64,000 nucleotides of DNA from Aureispira anguillae (GCF_026000115.1 NZ_AP026867.1:837501-901500); one strand, 5' to 3'. Numbered from the stretch's first letter, positions 37,385 through 46,807 are shown. Numbers and translations are program-made. Notes: generated from the sequence alone by a model not told the origin.

Positions 37385-38476
37385 ATGAATCGATTAAGAC
37401 TATTTATTGTTGTATTAGCGTTGATTGCAGGCTGTATTCACTATGCCAAAGAACAACGTATGCCATCTACCTACCCAGAAGGGGAAGGCTTGCTTATTGA
37501 TAAAGCATGGTTAAAAAGTACTGAAAAATCAATTGTACCTGCTCCAAATAAGAGAGCCGCAGACAATACATTTTGGGTATATCCCGAATGGTATTTAGTG
37601 CATAGTCCTGCTGAGCAAGCCGATTATTTCAAGCATCACACAGCCACAACTTTATCTTATGTAACCCATCACGAACAGTTTTGGGACAGTTACCGTATTC
37701 TATCAGAGCAGATGGAAGGCAATTTTAAGTTAAATAGTGAGTATCAAACCATGGTGATGGTAATTGGATGGAGTACATCGACCGAATACTTAATGAAAGC
37801 TTGGTATGAGAAAGTTATTGGACGAATGACAGATACAGGAGTACCCCTCACAGAAGAAGATCAATTTAATGCAAAATACATGCAGGATTATGTTGATTTT
37901 ATTCGAAAAGAACCTTGGTTTAATTTTGATTATTGGAACCAACTTCAACGTTTATGGACAAGCACTGCTTGGTTTGGAGCCAACTTTTTTCGGAAGTGGG
38001 AACGAAAATATGTTCTAACATCTGAATTTTTGTTCAAAGCAGCTTATGGCAAATTGATGAAAATGGGGTCAGAATCTGTTTTTGGGGAGGAGTTGCTAAC
38101 AACCGTTGTGGTGACGGATCAACTGCCTCAAAATTTAGATGCCAATACTCAACTCATAGAGCAGTTGCCAAATGGTTCGGCAATTGTTAGTTTGCCTCGT
38201 TATGCGGCATTTGTTCCAGCTATAACCACTTTGGCAAAACAAGGGATTCAAGTAACCGAAATTGCAGGAAATCGCAGCGCTATTTTGGTAAGTGTTTTAG
38301 CTGAAAATGATTTTGATTTTGCATTAGAGCATTGTCAAGTGCTATTTCGACAGCCCATCACCTCTAAAGAAAATGAACAGCGCATTGTTTTTGTAACGCC
38401 TGTACCACAACTTTGCAATACACTCAATACCTTAACCCAAAACAAGATTAAGGTAGAGCATATTTATGATTTTTAA
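37385..38476 (+). CDS. lipoprotein-type partner of the oxidase/methyltransferase fusion
   Basis: This 363-residue protein starts 2 bases after the fusion gene and must be cotranscribed with it. The N-terminus MNRLRLFIVVLALIAGC carries a good lipobox (IAGC, Cys 17), or alternatively a short membrane anchor. The body is rich in Trp, Tyr and His (TFWVYPEWYLVHSPAEQADYF, TTLSYVTHHEQFWDSYRI, WFNFDYWNQLQRLW), suggesting a helical domain binding a hydrophobic ligand or a cofactor. The C-terminal 100 residues read as two beta-alpha units (TQLIEQLPNGSAIVSLPRY; FALEHCQVLF). I do not recognise a family; its pairing with the fusion protein is the best clue. Confidence 0.8.
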   Translation: MNRLRLFIVVLALIAGCIHYAKEQRMPSTYPEGEGLLIDKAWLKSTEKSIVPAPNKRAADNTFWVYPEWYLVHSPAEQADYFKHHTATTLSYVTHHEQFWDSYRILSEQMEGNFKLNSEYQTMVMVIGWSTSTEYLMKAWYEKVIGRMTDTGVPLTEEDQFNAKYMQDYVDFIRKEPWFNFDYWNQLQRLWTSTAWFGANFFRKWERKYVLTSEFLFKAAYGKLMKMGSESVFGEELLTTVVVTDQLPQNLDANTQLIEQLPNGSAIVSLPRYAAFVPAITTLAKQGIQVTEIAGNRSAILVSVLAENDFDFALEHCQVLFRQPITSKENEQRIVFVTPVPQLCNTLNTLTQNKIKVEHIYDF

Positions 38477-38511
38477 GGCTAGTTACAAGCGTTAATTTTT
38501 AGAAGAATGGA

Positions 38512-39999
38512 TTAAAAACGTTTATAGTGCTTAGATTTACTTTGATGAATAAGCTTAATCGCATTCTTTTCTATTTTAAAATATTGAGAACCCACTTTGA
38601 ATGCTTCGCCATCTTCTTTGTTGGCTAAGTCTGTAATATCATCGTCAATAGTGTGAATAGAGCCTTTGGTATAACGAGCCAAATAAATATAATCTAGATT
38701 AACCACATCCCCTTTGGCAATGCCACAAACAACTACCCGTACAGGTTTGCCCAATTTCATTAATCTAGGAATCAAGCGGAAATCTCTAACTCTAGAAAAA
38801 TTGTCAGCAATTAGAACCACCCCTTTGCAATTAGGGAATTTTTTTATCCCATAAAGAATAGCCTCAATGTCGTTTTCAGAGGCTTTGCCCCCTTGTCCAT
38901 TTCGCATAGCTTCAAAAGCCATTTCCTCGATTTCTTTTACATTGTCGGCACTGGTATAATAGCAACCACCAGAGTAACCCAAAGGACCATCAGGCTGGTC
39001 GTCTCCATCGTTAAAAAAGACAAACTTTTCGGTTGTGTTTTTTTGTATATGCCCCTTTAAGAAAAGTAAAGTTTGAGTAAGATAAGGATGCATACTGCCT
39101 GTTACGTCTTGTACCACAACATGATCTTCCCACCTTCCTAATGTTCGATTCATAACAGCATAAACCACAGAGTCTGAAGTGATTTCAGCGATAACTTTTT
39201 CAGGTTCAGGAGCGGCATCTAAATCGGGAACTTCACGCTCTGTAACGGTCATGATTTCTTCATACTTGGTTCGGTATTCTTTAGGGCGTTTAGGACCTTT
39301 GGTTTTAAATTTTTTGCCTTTTTTGCGTTTGTTTTTATTTTTAGCCAAGTACATTCCTGTCCAAAATCGTTTTTTCTTTTTGGTATAAGTCGTATCTAAA
39401 ACAATTTTGGTCGCTGTTGATTTATTGAGCAAGGTTTTGATTTTAGCTACTTCCTCATTGGTTTCCAATGTTCGAGTTTCTGGCTCATCCACCCGTAAAT
39501 CCATGGCTGTTCCAATCGTAATTCCATTTTTGGTCGTTACTCGATGAGGTTTGAGATAAATCACAAAACCATGAAAATAAGTTTGCGCTTCACCATAATC
39601 CATGGTTCCGTTTTGCGCCATCAAATTCCAGTCAATTAAGTTGTTGTTAAAGGCTTGTGGAAAGAATTTTTGGAACATCTCATAACGCTCTTTATTGAGT
39701 TTGACTTGATCAAAAGTCTTACTTCTTCTAAAAACAGTATAAACCAAGTCAATTCGTTCTATTAGCGTATCTCGCAAGGTATGAAATAAGGCTTTGTCCT
39801 CTTCTGTAAATAAGAATTTAGAATAGTTCATGGGCAGATAAATAATGTATTTACTCTGTCGTGAAGTATCGTATTGAGGGAGTTCAAATTCTTTTGCCTT
39901 AGATAGCAACTCAGGAGTAACAACAATGCTATCCATTTCCTGGCTGTGTGCAAATTGTCCAATGAACAATAATAGGAATATAAGCGCCTTAATCTTCAT
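38512..39999 (-). CDS. exported VWA-like domain protein
   Basis: The 495-residue product begins with a signal peptide (MKIKALIFLLLFIGQFAHSQ); the ATG at 39999 is chosen over an upstream start at 40110. A central very basic tract (about residues 210-240, many Lys) follows a helical domain. The C-terminal half is a von Willebrand A-like fold with a MIDAS-type motif DVTGSMHPY (D-x-T/S-x-S) and further loops KFVFFNDGDDQPDG and GVVLIADNF. Metal-dependent protein binding in the periplasm is likely. It is convergent with the oxidase operon, with only 35 bases between the stops. No known operon partner is visible. Confidence 0.78.
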   Translation of the reverse strand: MKIKALIFLLLFIGQFAHSQEMDSIVVTPELLSKAKEFELPQYDTSRQSKYIIYLPMNYSKFLFTEEDKALFHTLRDTLIERIDLVYTVFRRSKTFDQVKLNKERYEMFQKFFPQAFNNNLIDWNLMAQNGTMDYGEAQTYFHGFVIYLKPHRVTTKNGITIGTAMDLRVDEPETRTLETNEEVAKIKTLLNKSTATKIVLDTTYTKKKKRFWTGMYLAKNKNKRKKGKKFKTKGPKRPKEYRTKYEEIMTVTEREVPDLDAAPEPEKVIAEITSDSVVYAVMNRTLGRWEDHVVVQDVTGSMHPYLTQTLLFLKGHIQKNTTEKFVFFNDGDDQPDGPLGYSGGCYYTSADNVKEIEEMAFEAMRNGQGGKASENDIEAILYGIKKFPNCKGVVLIADNFSRVRDFRLIPRLMKLGKPVRVVVCGIAKGDVVNLDYIYLARYTKGSIHTIDDDITDLANKEDGEAFKVGSQYFKIEKNAIKLIHQSKSKHYKRF

Positions 40000-40216
40000 A
40001 ACCGTTTTAATTTTTAGGGAGCAAGGTACATAAGATTTTAGGAAATTATGCACGTTTAAAATGATTATTTTGCAATTTGCTTGTGCCTCTTGCTCCGCAG
40101 ATGATTCCAATAAATTTAATTAAGGAACTGCTATCCAGTTTTTGGGGAACAGCGAAAAGACCTATCCCTGCGTTATAAGAGTAGGCAGGCATGCTAAACC
40201 ATAAAACCGCCCTTTT

Positions 40217-40242
40217 AACTAGTAGACCTTTATCTACTAGTT
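40217..40242. other. 10-bp hairpin at the end of the serine hydrolase gene
   Basis: AACTAGTAGA (40217-40226) and TCTACTAGTT (40233-40242) form a perfect stem with a 6-base loop, followed on the plus strand by TTTTTTC. It overlaps the stop codon of the minus-strand hydrolase gene. The T run is on the plus-strand side, so it would stop antisense transcription more readily than the gene itself. Confidence 0.45.
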
Positions 40243-41315
40243 TTTTCTTTTGGGGAAACATCAGCGATCTTTTTCATCCATTCAAAAGCTAAACGATCTA
40301 TATTGCCCGTCTGAGAATGAAAAGCAGATACATTGGATAGAATGACAATCCCTTTTTGATTGGGAACATCCATTATCATAGAGGAGGTATAGCCTCCAGT
40401 GCCCCCATTGTGCCAATGGTAGTTTGCCCCACTTTTAGCGTGGATGATATGCCAACCCAATGCAATATCCATCTTTTCTCCAATCGTATGAGTTTTGGTT
40501 TGTTGCAAGGCAAAAACTTTGTTTTTTATTTCAAAATTGGCTCGTACAAATTTAGACAAATCACGTACAGACGAAAGAATATTGCCAGCAGGAGCTAAAA
40601 CTTCTAAATCCCAATTACTAGTAACAGAACCAGTCGGATCAAGTCCTTTGATGAACGTACCTTTGACAGAATCTCTGAGTGTTGTAGAATGGTTCATTTG
40701 GAGCGGCTCAAATACGATTGTTTGCAATAAATCTTCGTAAGACTGCTTCGTTTTTTGGCATAAAGCATAACCCAATAAACCTGCACCCAAGTTCGAGTAA
40801 GCATACTGCTCCCCGATGGCTGAACTTAGTGTAAGTTCTTTGGCACAATATTCTTTTAATTTTTGAGCATTATAACCTTTGTATGGGTTATCGGGATTGT
40901 TTGCCATCATGGCGAATAGATTGTCGGGAAGGCGAGGCAAACCAGCAGTGTGGTTAGCCAGTGTTTTGAACGTTATTTTGGGTCTGCCTTTTAACTTAAA
41001 GGGGAGTGATTTTTTGATCGTTTGTTCTAATTTGATTTTACCTTTAACGACTTGGTCTGCCAACAGAGTTGACGTAAAAACTTTGGTAATAGAACCAATT
41101 TCAAAAATAGAGTTTTTGTTTTCTTTGGGTTCAAAACCCGTTTCTTTTTTGATAAAGCCATAAAAGGTAATTTGTTCTCCATTAATCACCGCAATAGAAA
41201 GCTCTGTATAGGTGGGAAAATTGCTGCCATATTTTTTAACGAATTCTAATGGCGATTGAGCTGTACTTATTTTGAAAAAGAATAAGGGGAATAAAAACAC
41301 TAAAAGATACTTCAT
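40230..41315 (-). CDS. serine beta-lactamase-like hydrolase (class C/PBP4* family)
   Basis: This 361-residue exported protein (signal MKYLLVFLFPLFFFKISTAQ) has the three active-site motifs of the S12 family: SITK (S-x-x-K, in EIGSITKVFTSTLLADQ), Y-S-N (YAYSNLGAGLLGYAL) and H-N-G-G (HWHNGGTGGYTSSM). The KTG box is replaced by HxG, which is usual for this group. Members act as D-amino-acid peptidases, esterases or beta-lactamases, and the substrate cannot be read from the sequence. It stands alone, with 278 bases of plain AT-rich DNA upstream. Confidence 0.88.
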   Translation of the reverse strand: MKYLLVFLFPLFFFKISTAQSPLEFVKKYGSNFPTYTELSIAVINGEQITFYGFIKKETGFEPKENKNSIFEIGSITKVFTSTLLADQVVKGKIKLEQTIKKSLPFKLKGRPKITFKTLANHTAGLPRLPDNLFAMMANNPDNPYKGYNAQKLKEYCAKELTLSSAIGEQYAYSNLGAGLLGYALCQKTKQSYEDLLQTIVFEPLQMNHSTTLRDSVKGTFIKGLDPTGSVTSNWDLEVLAPAGNILSSVRDLSKFVRANFEIKNKVFALQQTKTHTIGEKMDIALGWHIIHAKSGANYHWHNGGTGGYTSSMIMDVPNQKGIVILSNVSAFHSQTGNIDRLAFEWMKKIADVSPKEKTSR

Positions 41316-41593
41316 AATGCAGTTGATTGAGTTCGTAATTGATGTCGTGTAAATTAAGCTTGTTTTTGAAGGATTGGTTCCTTCCTAGGAGGAGAACTTT
41401 TTGAAAAGCTAGGGGATTAGAATAGATATTTATACCATTTTTTTGTTTTAACTAAAAAGTTGATTTTTTATTTTATTCTAATAATTGGCAACTTTTTTGC
41501 TTATCATGTGGGCACTTCCCCTTAACTCAAAAAGATATTTAATCGTCCTATTAGGTAGCTGCTGGCTACTTAATGTTAACAAAATGAAAATTC

Positions 41594-44350
41594 ATGCGAA
41601 TAAAAATGTTGCTTAATCAGTTGTTGCCTCAAACTAAAGAGTCAATTGGTTTTATTGCGTTCAAAGCTTTTTTTAAGAAAGAACTCAATCGATTAAGAAA
41701 AAGCAAAAAGCCAACCAACTGTTTCATTATTCACGATTTTGTTTATCCTGATAAGCCTGAAAAAAAATTGCCTATTGTTGTTTTTGGAAAGCCAGAGGGA
41801 GAATGGAAAAAATTTATGCTAGGCAATGAAGGAATTAAGAGAAAGCAACGAGATGCTGTTATCGGAACCTGTGAACTACTCGCAGGAAAAGAAGGGGAGA
41901 CATTAGCATTTACCCTAAAAAAGGGAAAGGCTAGACCTAAAATGTTGACCCGAAAAATTAATAAATTTTTGATGCCCCAAGCAAAGGGATTTTGTATTGT
42001 TAATGGAGAACAACCAAATGAAAGGCTCTACGAAAAAGATTCCGATGTCGATACGGTTATAGAAGAATTGGACAAGAATAAATCCATGAAAACCTACCTG
42101 AAATTGGAGCGTGCTTATGGGAAAATACTTGCAATTGTAGCGGTTAAACCAGAAGCAGCAAGCATTAATATTTTAAAAATGTTAGAACAAATTGGAAGCT
42201 GGTATGAAGGGTATAAGCAGCTTCCTGAAAACATAAAAAATAAGCATCAAAAAGAATATGGTTTAATTGAAGAAATTGAACGTAAATTTGAAAAGCTACT
42301 CCACCAAGTTCAGGAATCAGAAACGCTAATAAAAGGAACCTTTGTAGAGGAAAACGATGAAGATTTGGAAGAGGTGGATGCAGCAGAGACTTCGATTGAT
42401 AATTCGGAGGATTATAATGACTATGATGATGAGCAGCTAGGGAGTGATATGGGCTTGTTAAGCCAAGAAGAAGCGGTTGAGATTGGTCATAGCTTTGCAG
42501 AGACCAAACGGGAGTTAGCGGTCGTTGCTATTGAGTTGAAAAAACTCAAAACTAAGCGCAACTTATCCGCTAAAGAACAACAACAACTTCAGGACTTAAC
42601 CGCAAAAGAGGCAGCATTGGCTCAGGAAAGAGCTCAGGAAACTCATAGCTTATTTGAATATTGGAAAAAAGAAATGGGCTGGGCTGCTAGTTCCCCAAGA
42701 GAGATTTTACAGCATTATGATAACAACTGGTTCAAGTTTAAAGAAGCATTGGCTTATTGGGATCAATCCAATCCTAAAGAAGATTTTTATTCAATTCAAT
42801 TGGCCGCATTAGAGGAACTGTTGCATTACCGAAAAAAGGTAGTGGATCAACTGTTGGAAGAGACCAAGAAAGTGGTTTATCAACAAATAATGGCAAAGCC
42901 TACTGTTGATACCTTTGACCAAAAAGAAATCAAAGCTTTTGCTTTTGGTAGTACAACTCCAACCTCTGATTATGATGTAACCTTCCAAATTGATCGCTAT
43001 CCTCAATATGAATATTTATGCGTTAAGTATTTTAACGATACTTTTGTGCAGCGATTTGGAGTTAATGCAGGGATGTTGTTTGATACCAATGTTTATACCA
43101 CTGGTTTTATGCCCACCACGACAAAAGAGGGAACACAGGCTTATAAGGATAAATTGAATCCTTTTGGTAAAGTTTCGGAATTGCCTGCCAGCGAAAAATT
43201 AATCTTGGATAAGACTAGGCGCAAAAAAGGACAGATAGAACTGGCTTTGTCTTTGTCTGCGGTGCTGCAATATGTTACCACTAAAAAAGAAATACAGACC
43301 TTAAAAGGTGAAACGGTAAATGCTGTGATTGCTAATGTTAAAAAGCTAAAACCCCAACCCACCCATTGGGAAGGAAAAGAATGGGCTACGGCGGCGATCC
43401 AAAAAGAATTAATAAAGGTGGCAAGGGAAGATATGGTCGAAATTTTTAAATTGGCAGAGGGCTATGTCAAGAAGGTTGAAGAAGGGATTAAAGAAAAAGA
43501 AGTACAGTTGGCTGCTACTCAAAACTCAACCGTTGACCCTAAGCATTTAGAAGCGCAGGCGAAGGATTTATTGTATGTGGAAACGCTGGAAAAAGTATCT
43601 GTTCTACTAGAACAAATAGAAGCCAATAAACAGGAAATAGGAAAGGCTAAAGAGGCTGGTCTTGAGGTGCCTCAATTGTTTCAAGAACGGGCTCAATTTA
43701 TATTGGACTTCAAAGAGGCACAAGGCAAGGCATTGATGTATGCCAATGAGGCTTATTTTAGTGGAGGACCTGCTTTGCATGTCGTAAAAGGAATGCAAGG
43801 AGGGGGAGCTATAAAATTAGGTCGTCAACAAAAAATGCAGTCCATGTTGATGAACATCGGTTATCAATTGCAACATTTTAACGAGCAAGCAGAGGAACAT
43901 GGTTTGGGTAGAGCTGTCCTTGGAACCTCTAAGTATGGGCAACGGGTTGCCAATCTAACAGAGCGTTCTTCTAAGCAAGAGCAAGAAGTAAAAGAGAGCA
44001 TCAGCGGAATTCATGGCAAGGCATCTACCAATATGGAAGATTTTATGAAAGGAGAACAAGCTGGTTTTAATTTAAATACATTTATGGCTTTAGAAGATCA
44101 AATTGTCTCTGATTATAAGAAAAATGATTTGGATTATCCTACACCTTCTAGTAAGGACAAAGGAGCAGAAGAGGCTGTAAAGGCTCATTTCCCGAATCAA
44201 TCAAATGAAGAAATACAAGCCAGTATTTTGGCAACCTTTACTCGATCTGCTGCTAGGGTTTTTGGTCCTTATTATGTGGATAAATATCAAGAAAATGAAA
44301 AGCGCCGCCAAAAAGATGGGGCGTTGATTAGCCCTTTGACTTTTTGGTAG
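41594..44350 (+). CDS. large protein with nucleotidyltransferase-like motif and coiled coils; candidate effector
   Basis: This 918-residue protein has no signal peptide or membrane helix. Residues 1-150 form a basic domain (FFKKELNRLRKSKKP ... LPIVVFGK). An acidic linker (about 260-285, many D/E) is followed by a long coiled coil (about 300-360). At about residue 450 there is FGSTTPTSDYDVTFQID, which resembles the G-S...D-x-D core of nucleotidyltransferases, but with a shorter spacing than usual. The C-terminal 400 residues are charged and helical, with the segment SGGPALHVVKGMQGGGAIKLG. The gene is isolated and ends at a perfect 15-bp hairpin. Possible roles are a toxin or effector domain protein. 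I cannot tie it to a named family. Confidence 0.7.
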   Translation: MRIKMLLNQLLPQTKESIGFIAFKAFFKKELNRLRKSKKPTNCFIIHDFVYPDKPEKKLPIVVFGKPEGEWKKFMLGNEGIKRKQRDAVIGTCELLAGKEGETLAFTLKKGKARPKMLTRKINKFLMPQAKGFCIVNGEQPNERLYEKDSDVDTVIEELDKNKSMKTYLKLERAYGKILAIVAVKPEAASINILKMLEQIGSWYEGYKQLPENIKNKHQKEYGLIEEIERKFEKLLHQVQESETLIKGTFVEENDEDLEEVDAAETSIDNSEDYNDYDDEQLGSDMGLLSQEEAVEIGHSFAETKRELAVVAIELKKLKTKRNLSAKEQQQLQDLTAKEAALAQERAQETHSLFEYWKKEMGWAASSPREILQHYDNNWFKFKEALAYWDQSNPKEDFYSIQLAALEELLHYRKKVVDQLLEETKKVVYQQIMAKPTVDTFDQKEIKAFAFGSTTPTSDYDVTFQIDRYPQYEYLCVKYFNDTFVQRFGVNAGMLFDTNVYTTGFMPTTTKEGTQAYKDKLNPFGKVSELPASEKLILDKTRRKKGQIELALSLSAVLQYVTTKKEIQTLKGETVNAVIANVKKLKPQPTHWEGKEWATAAIQKELIKVAREDMVEIFKLAEGYVKKVEEGIKEKEVQLAATQNSTVDPKHLEAQAKDLLYVETLEKVSVLLEQIEANKQEIGKAKEAGLEVPQLFQERAQFILDFKEAQGKALMYANEAYFSGGPALHVVKGMQGGGAIKLGRQQKMQSMLMNIGYQLQHFNEQAEEHGLGRAVLGTSKYGQRVANLTERSSKQEQEVKESISGIHGKASTNMEDFMKGEQAGFNLNTFMALEDQIVSDYKKNDLDYPTPSSKDKGAEEAVKAHFPNQSNEEIQASILATFTRSAARVFGPYYVDKYQENEKRRQKDGALISPLTFW

Positions 44351-44377
44351 GAAGGGGCTAAAATAAAATTTATAAGG

Positions 44378-44413
44378 TAGGGAGCAAGAAATATTTCTTG
44401 CTCCCTATTGTTG
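44378..44413 (+). terminator. perfect palindromic terminator of the large effector-like gene
   Basis: TAGGGAGCAAGAAAT (44378-44392) is followed directly by its perfect reverse complement (44393-44407), then TTGTTG. The stem is 13-15 bp and lies 28 bases past the stop codon. Confidence 0.8.
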
Positions 44414-44475
44414 TTTTGGTGGCTATTTTAATACCTTTAAAAAAGATAGAAATTCAACACTAAATCTACATTTTA

Positions 44476-45426
44476 ATGAAAAATCGCTCCTTGTTAGTAA
44501 TCGCTTTATTCCTCTTGGTGACTTACGTTATCTCTGCTCAAGAACAGCCCAAAGCGCTCAAAGTTGTTTGTTACAATACGCATTTATTTGGCGGAACCAT
44601 CCCCGCATGGTTTGGAAAAACTTTTTATCTCGATAATAAAAGGCTAAAAATAATAGCGGAGCGACTGAAAGCTTCTAATGCAGATGTTATTGGACTTTCA
44701 GAGGTATGGGCAACGAAGAATAAATGTCGATTAGCCAAGGTCTTAGGGGAGGAGTATCGCTATCAATTTATTGATAAACGGTATTCAGGGCTAGTTTTAT
44801 ACAGCAAATATCCAATAGAAAATAAAGAGTTTATTCCATTTACAAATCTTTGTAAAGCAGATAAGTTGAGCAAAAAAGGCTTTTTATCTTGTAGAATTAT
44901 TGTTCCTAATCAGGGGGCTGTGCATCTTATTATGACGCATCTACAAGCCGATTATGATAAGGATTATTACCAAACAAAAGAGGCTCGTACGGCTAATCTT
45001 TGGCAAATCCGAAGAAAAATTGCTGCTATTTGCGACAGTATTCCTGTCATCTGCATGGGGGATTTTAATGTGATTGGTGAATACGTTGAGACGGAATATG
45101 AAACAGAGGAATATCGAGCAATGAAAGAGGCATTTGAAGCCGTTCATTTGGTGGATGCTTTTAGAAGCCTTCATCCCAAAGAGGCAGGATATACTTATTC
45201 CAAAGAAAATTGTTTGATTAAGCGGTTCTATGCCAAAGAGGCAAATAGTCAATGGCGACTCGATTACATTTTTTGCAGCGGCGTCCACCACTTAAGCCCG
45301 CTTGAGGTAAAAGTATTGAGGGATTATCAGTTTCCAAAGGAAGAACAAGCTAAGTTGCCCAAAAAATACACGTGTTTTGAGCTATCCGACCATTACCCCT
45401 TGATGGCTACTTTTAAGTTTAAGTAA
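44476..45426 (+). CDS. exported endonuclease/exonuclease/phosphatase (EEP) family phosphodiesterase
   Basis: This 316-residue protein has a signal peptide (MKNRSLLVIALFLLVTYVISAQ). EEP motifs are visible in order: VVCYNTHLFGG (metal-binding Asn), LSEVW (Glu), MTHLQADYD (His), MGDFNVIGE (Asp/Asn), WRLDYIF (Asp) and LSDHYPLMA (Asp-His). This is the fold of sphingomyelinase, DNase I and inositol phosphatases; sphingomyelinase-like phospholipase is the closest by motif, but nuclease activity is possible. Being exported, it should act outside the cytoplasm. It lies alone downstream of the effector-like gene's terminator. Confidence 0.88.
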   Translation: MKNRSLLVIALFLLVTYVISAQEQPKALKVVCYNTHLFGGTIPAWFGKTFYLDNKRLKIIAERLKASNADVIGLSEVWATKNKCRLAKVLGEEYRYQFIDKRYSGLVLYSKYPIENKEFIPFTNLCKADKLSKKGFLSCRIIVPNQGAVHLIMTHLQADYDKDYYQTKEARTANLWQIRRKIAAICDSIPVICMGDFNVIGEYVETEYETEEYRAMKEAFEAVHLVDAFRSLHPKEAGYTYSKENCLIKRFYAKEANSQWRLDYIFCSGVHHLSPLEVKVLRDYQFPKEEQAKLPKKYTCFELSDHYPLMATFKFK

Positions 45427-45538
45427 TGAATCTTAAGAATTAAATCTTGTTTTTAGAGGATAAAAAGGATTATTGATTACTTTTTGAGTAAGAAGGTATT
45501 AATAAATATTATTTTAATGTTTACAATACAATGAACGA

Positions 45539-46771
45539 ATGTTGCAGTTAAAAAATACCTTTGTTTTATTAATAGTTTTATGCTCTTTTTCCACTCTGTC
45601 TCAAACAATGATTCAGACTTCTTACTTGGAACGCAAATTAACTCCAAAGCAAATAGAAGGATATAAGCTTTTATTTATAGAAGGTGGCACATTTAATATG
45701 GGGCAAGGAGTCGATGAGGATATTTTACGTAGAGTTACTGTCAGTAGTTTTTATATTAGTGCTACAGAAGTGACTAATCTAGAGTACCGTGAATTCTTGA
45801 CTTGGATTCAAGAATATCGCCCCCAAACGGCTCTTGATGATTTGCTGCCTGACCAAACAATTTGGCAGCGATATATAGGTGGAAACGTAGGAGATAAATT
45901 AGCCAAGGATTATTTTAATCTTCCAGCATTTGATTACTATCCTGTGGTAGGCGTTAGTTGGATTCAAGTTCAGTTATTTTTGGAGTGGAAAACCGATAGA
46001 ACAAATGAACAGATTGCTATTGCTAATGGAGATTGGACACTAGCAATGCGGAAGAAATTTATCTTTTCTACAGATTCTTTTTTAAGGGATCTTTACCCCA
46101 ATAAAAGTGAAACACCCCAGCAGAAGAAAGTTAAAAATTATATATTACCTTCTTATCGACTGCCTACTGAGGCGGAATGGGAGTTTGCGGCTTGGGCTTT
46201 ATTGGGCAAACAAAACAGTACAGATCAAGAGGAACAAGGTATTCAATCCTATACTCATGTCCCGACTACTTCTACAAGACCTCGACATGCCATTTCATTT
46301 GTTAATCAATATCGTAAAAAGGTGATTAAACATACAAAGAAACACCCTGTTCCTGCTTATTATGACCACAATAAATACCAATTGCCTAAGCATGTCTTTG
46401 AAGGAGATATTAATCGTTATGGAATCTATAATATGAATGATAATGCTTCAGAATGGGTGGTAGATGCTTATCGTCCTATTTCTAAGGTGGTTCCAGATGT
46501 TTCAAGTAGTGATCTTAATCCAGTTATAAACTTAGATACGGTAAAAGAAGGGGAGATAAATGCGATTAGAGAATTTGACTATAAAAAGGTTGAAAAGCCT
46601 AGCTTGAATCCTGTTGAGATTGCTGCTATAAAAAGGGTTTATAAGGGCGCTAATGTTGCACAAGAAACAGGCAAAAGGGGACCTGGATATCGTTATTCGG
46701 AAAGAGCAAAAGGAGAATATACGACACTAATCGGATTTAGGTGCGCTATGACAAGAGTTTCACTTAAGTAG
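45539..46771 (+). CDS. formylglycine-generating-enzyme/SUMF1-domain exported protein (GldJ/GldK-like)
   Basis: The 410-residue product has a signal peptide (MLQLKNTFVLLIVLCSFSTLSQ). The FGE/SUMF1 fold shows in GGTFNMGQGVDE, ISATEVTNLEYREFL, YPVVGVSW, SYRLPTEAEWEFAAWALLG, YGIYNMNDNASEWVVDAYRP and LIGFRCAMT. In Bacteroidota this domain occurs in the gliding/T9SS lipoproteins GldJ and GldK, but the rest of the Gld cluster is not adjacent and there is no lipobox Cys, so it is a distinct homologue. The active-site Cys pair of true formylglycine enzymes is not evident, suggesting a structural role. Confidence 0.85.
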   Translation: MLQLKNTFVLLIVLCSFSTLSQTMIQTSYLERKLTPKQIEGYKLLFIEGGTFNMGQGVDEDILRRVTVSSFYISATEVTNLEYREFLTWIQEYRPQTALDDLLPDQTIWQRYIGGNVGDKLAKDYFNLPAFDYYPVVGVSWIQVQLFLEWKTDRTNEQIAIANGDWTLAMRKKFIFSTDSFLRDLYPNKSETPQQKKVKNYILPSYRLPTEAEWEFAAWALLGKQNSTDQEEQGIQSYTHVPTTSTRPRHAISFVNQYRKKVIKHTKKHPVPAYYDHNKYQLPKHVFEGDINRYGIYNMNDNASEWVVDAYRPISKVVPDVSSSDLNPVINLDTVKEGEINAIREFDYKKVEKPSLNPVEIAAIKRVYKGANVAQETGKRGPGYRYSERAKGEYTTLIGFRCAMTRVSLK

Positions 46772-46807
46772 AATTGTTATAAATTTCTGTATTCATTTTT
46801 TTTTAGA

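Noticed and set aside
41594-44350. CD-NTase (CBASS) cyclase
   Set aside because: The G-S...D-x-D motif resembled a cyclic-oligonucleotide synthase, but the spacing is too short, the protein is far too long, and no effector, Cap2/Cap3 or other CBASS gene adjoins it.
45539-46771. Naming the SUMF1-like gene gldJ or gldK
   Set aside because: The domain matches, but no gldL/M/N or other gliding genes lie next to it and the lipobox is absent. A specific symbol would be unsafe.
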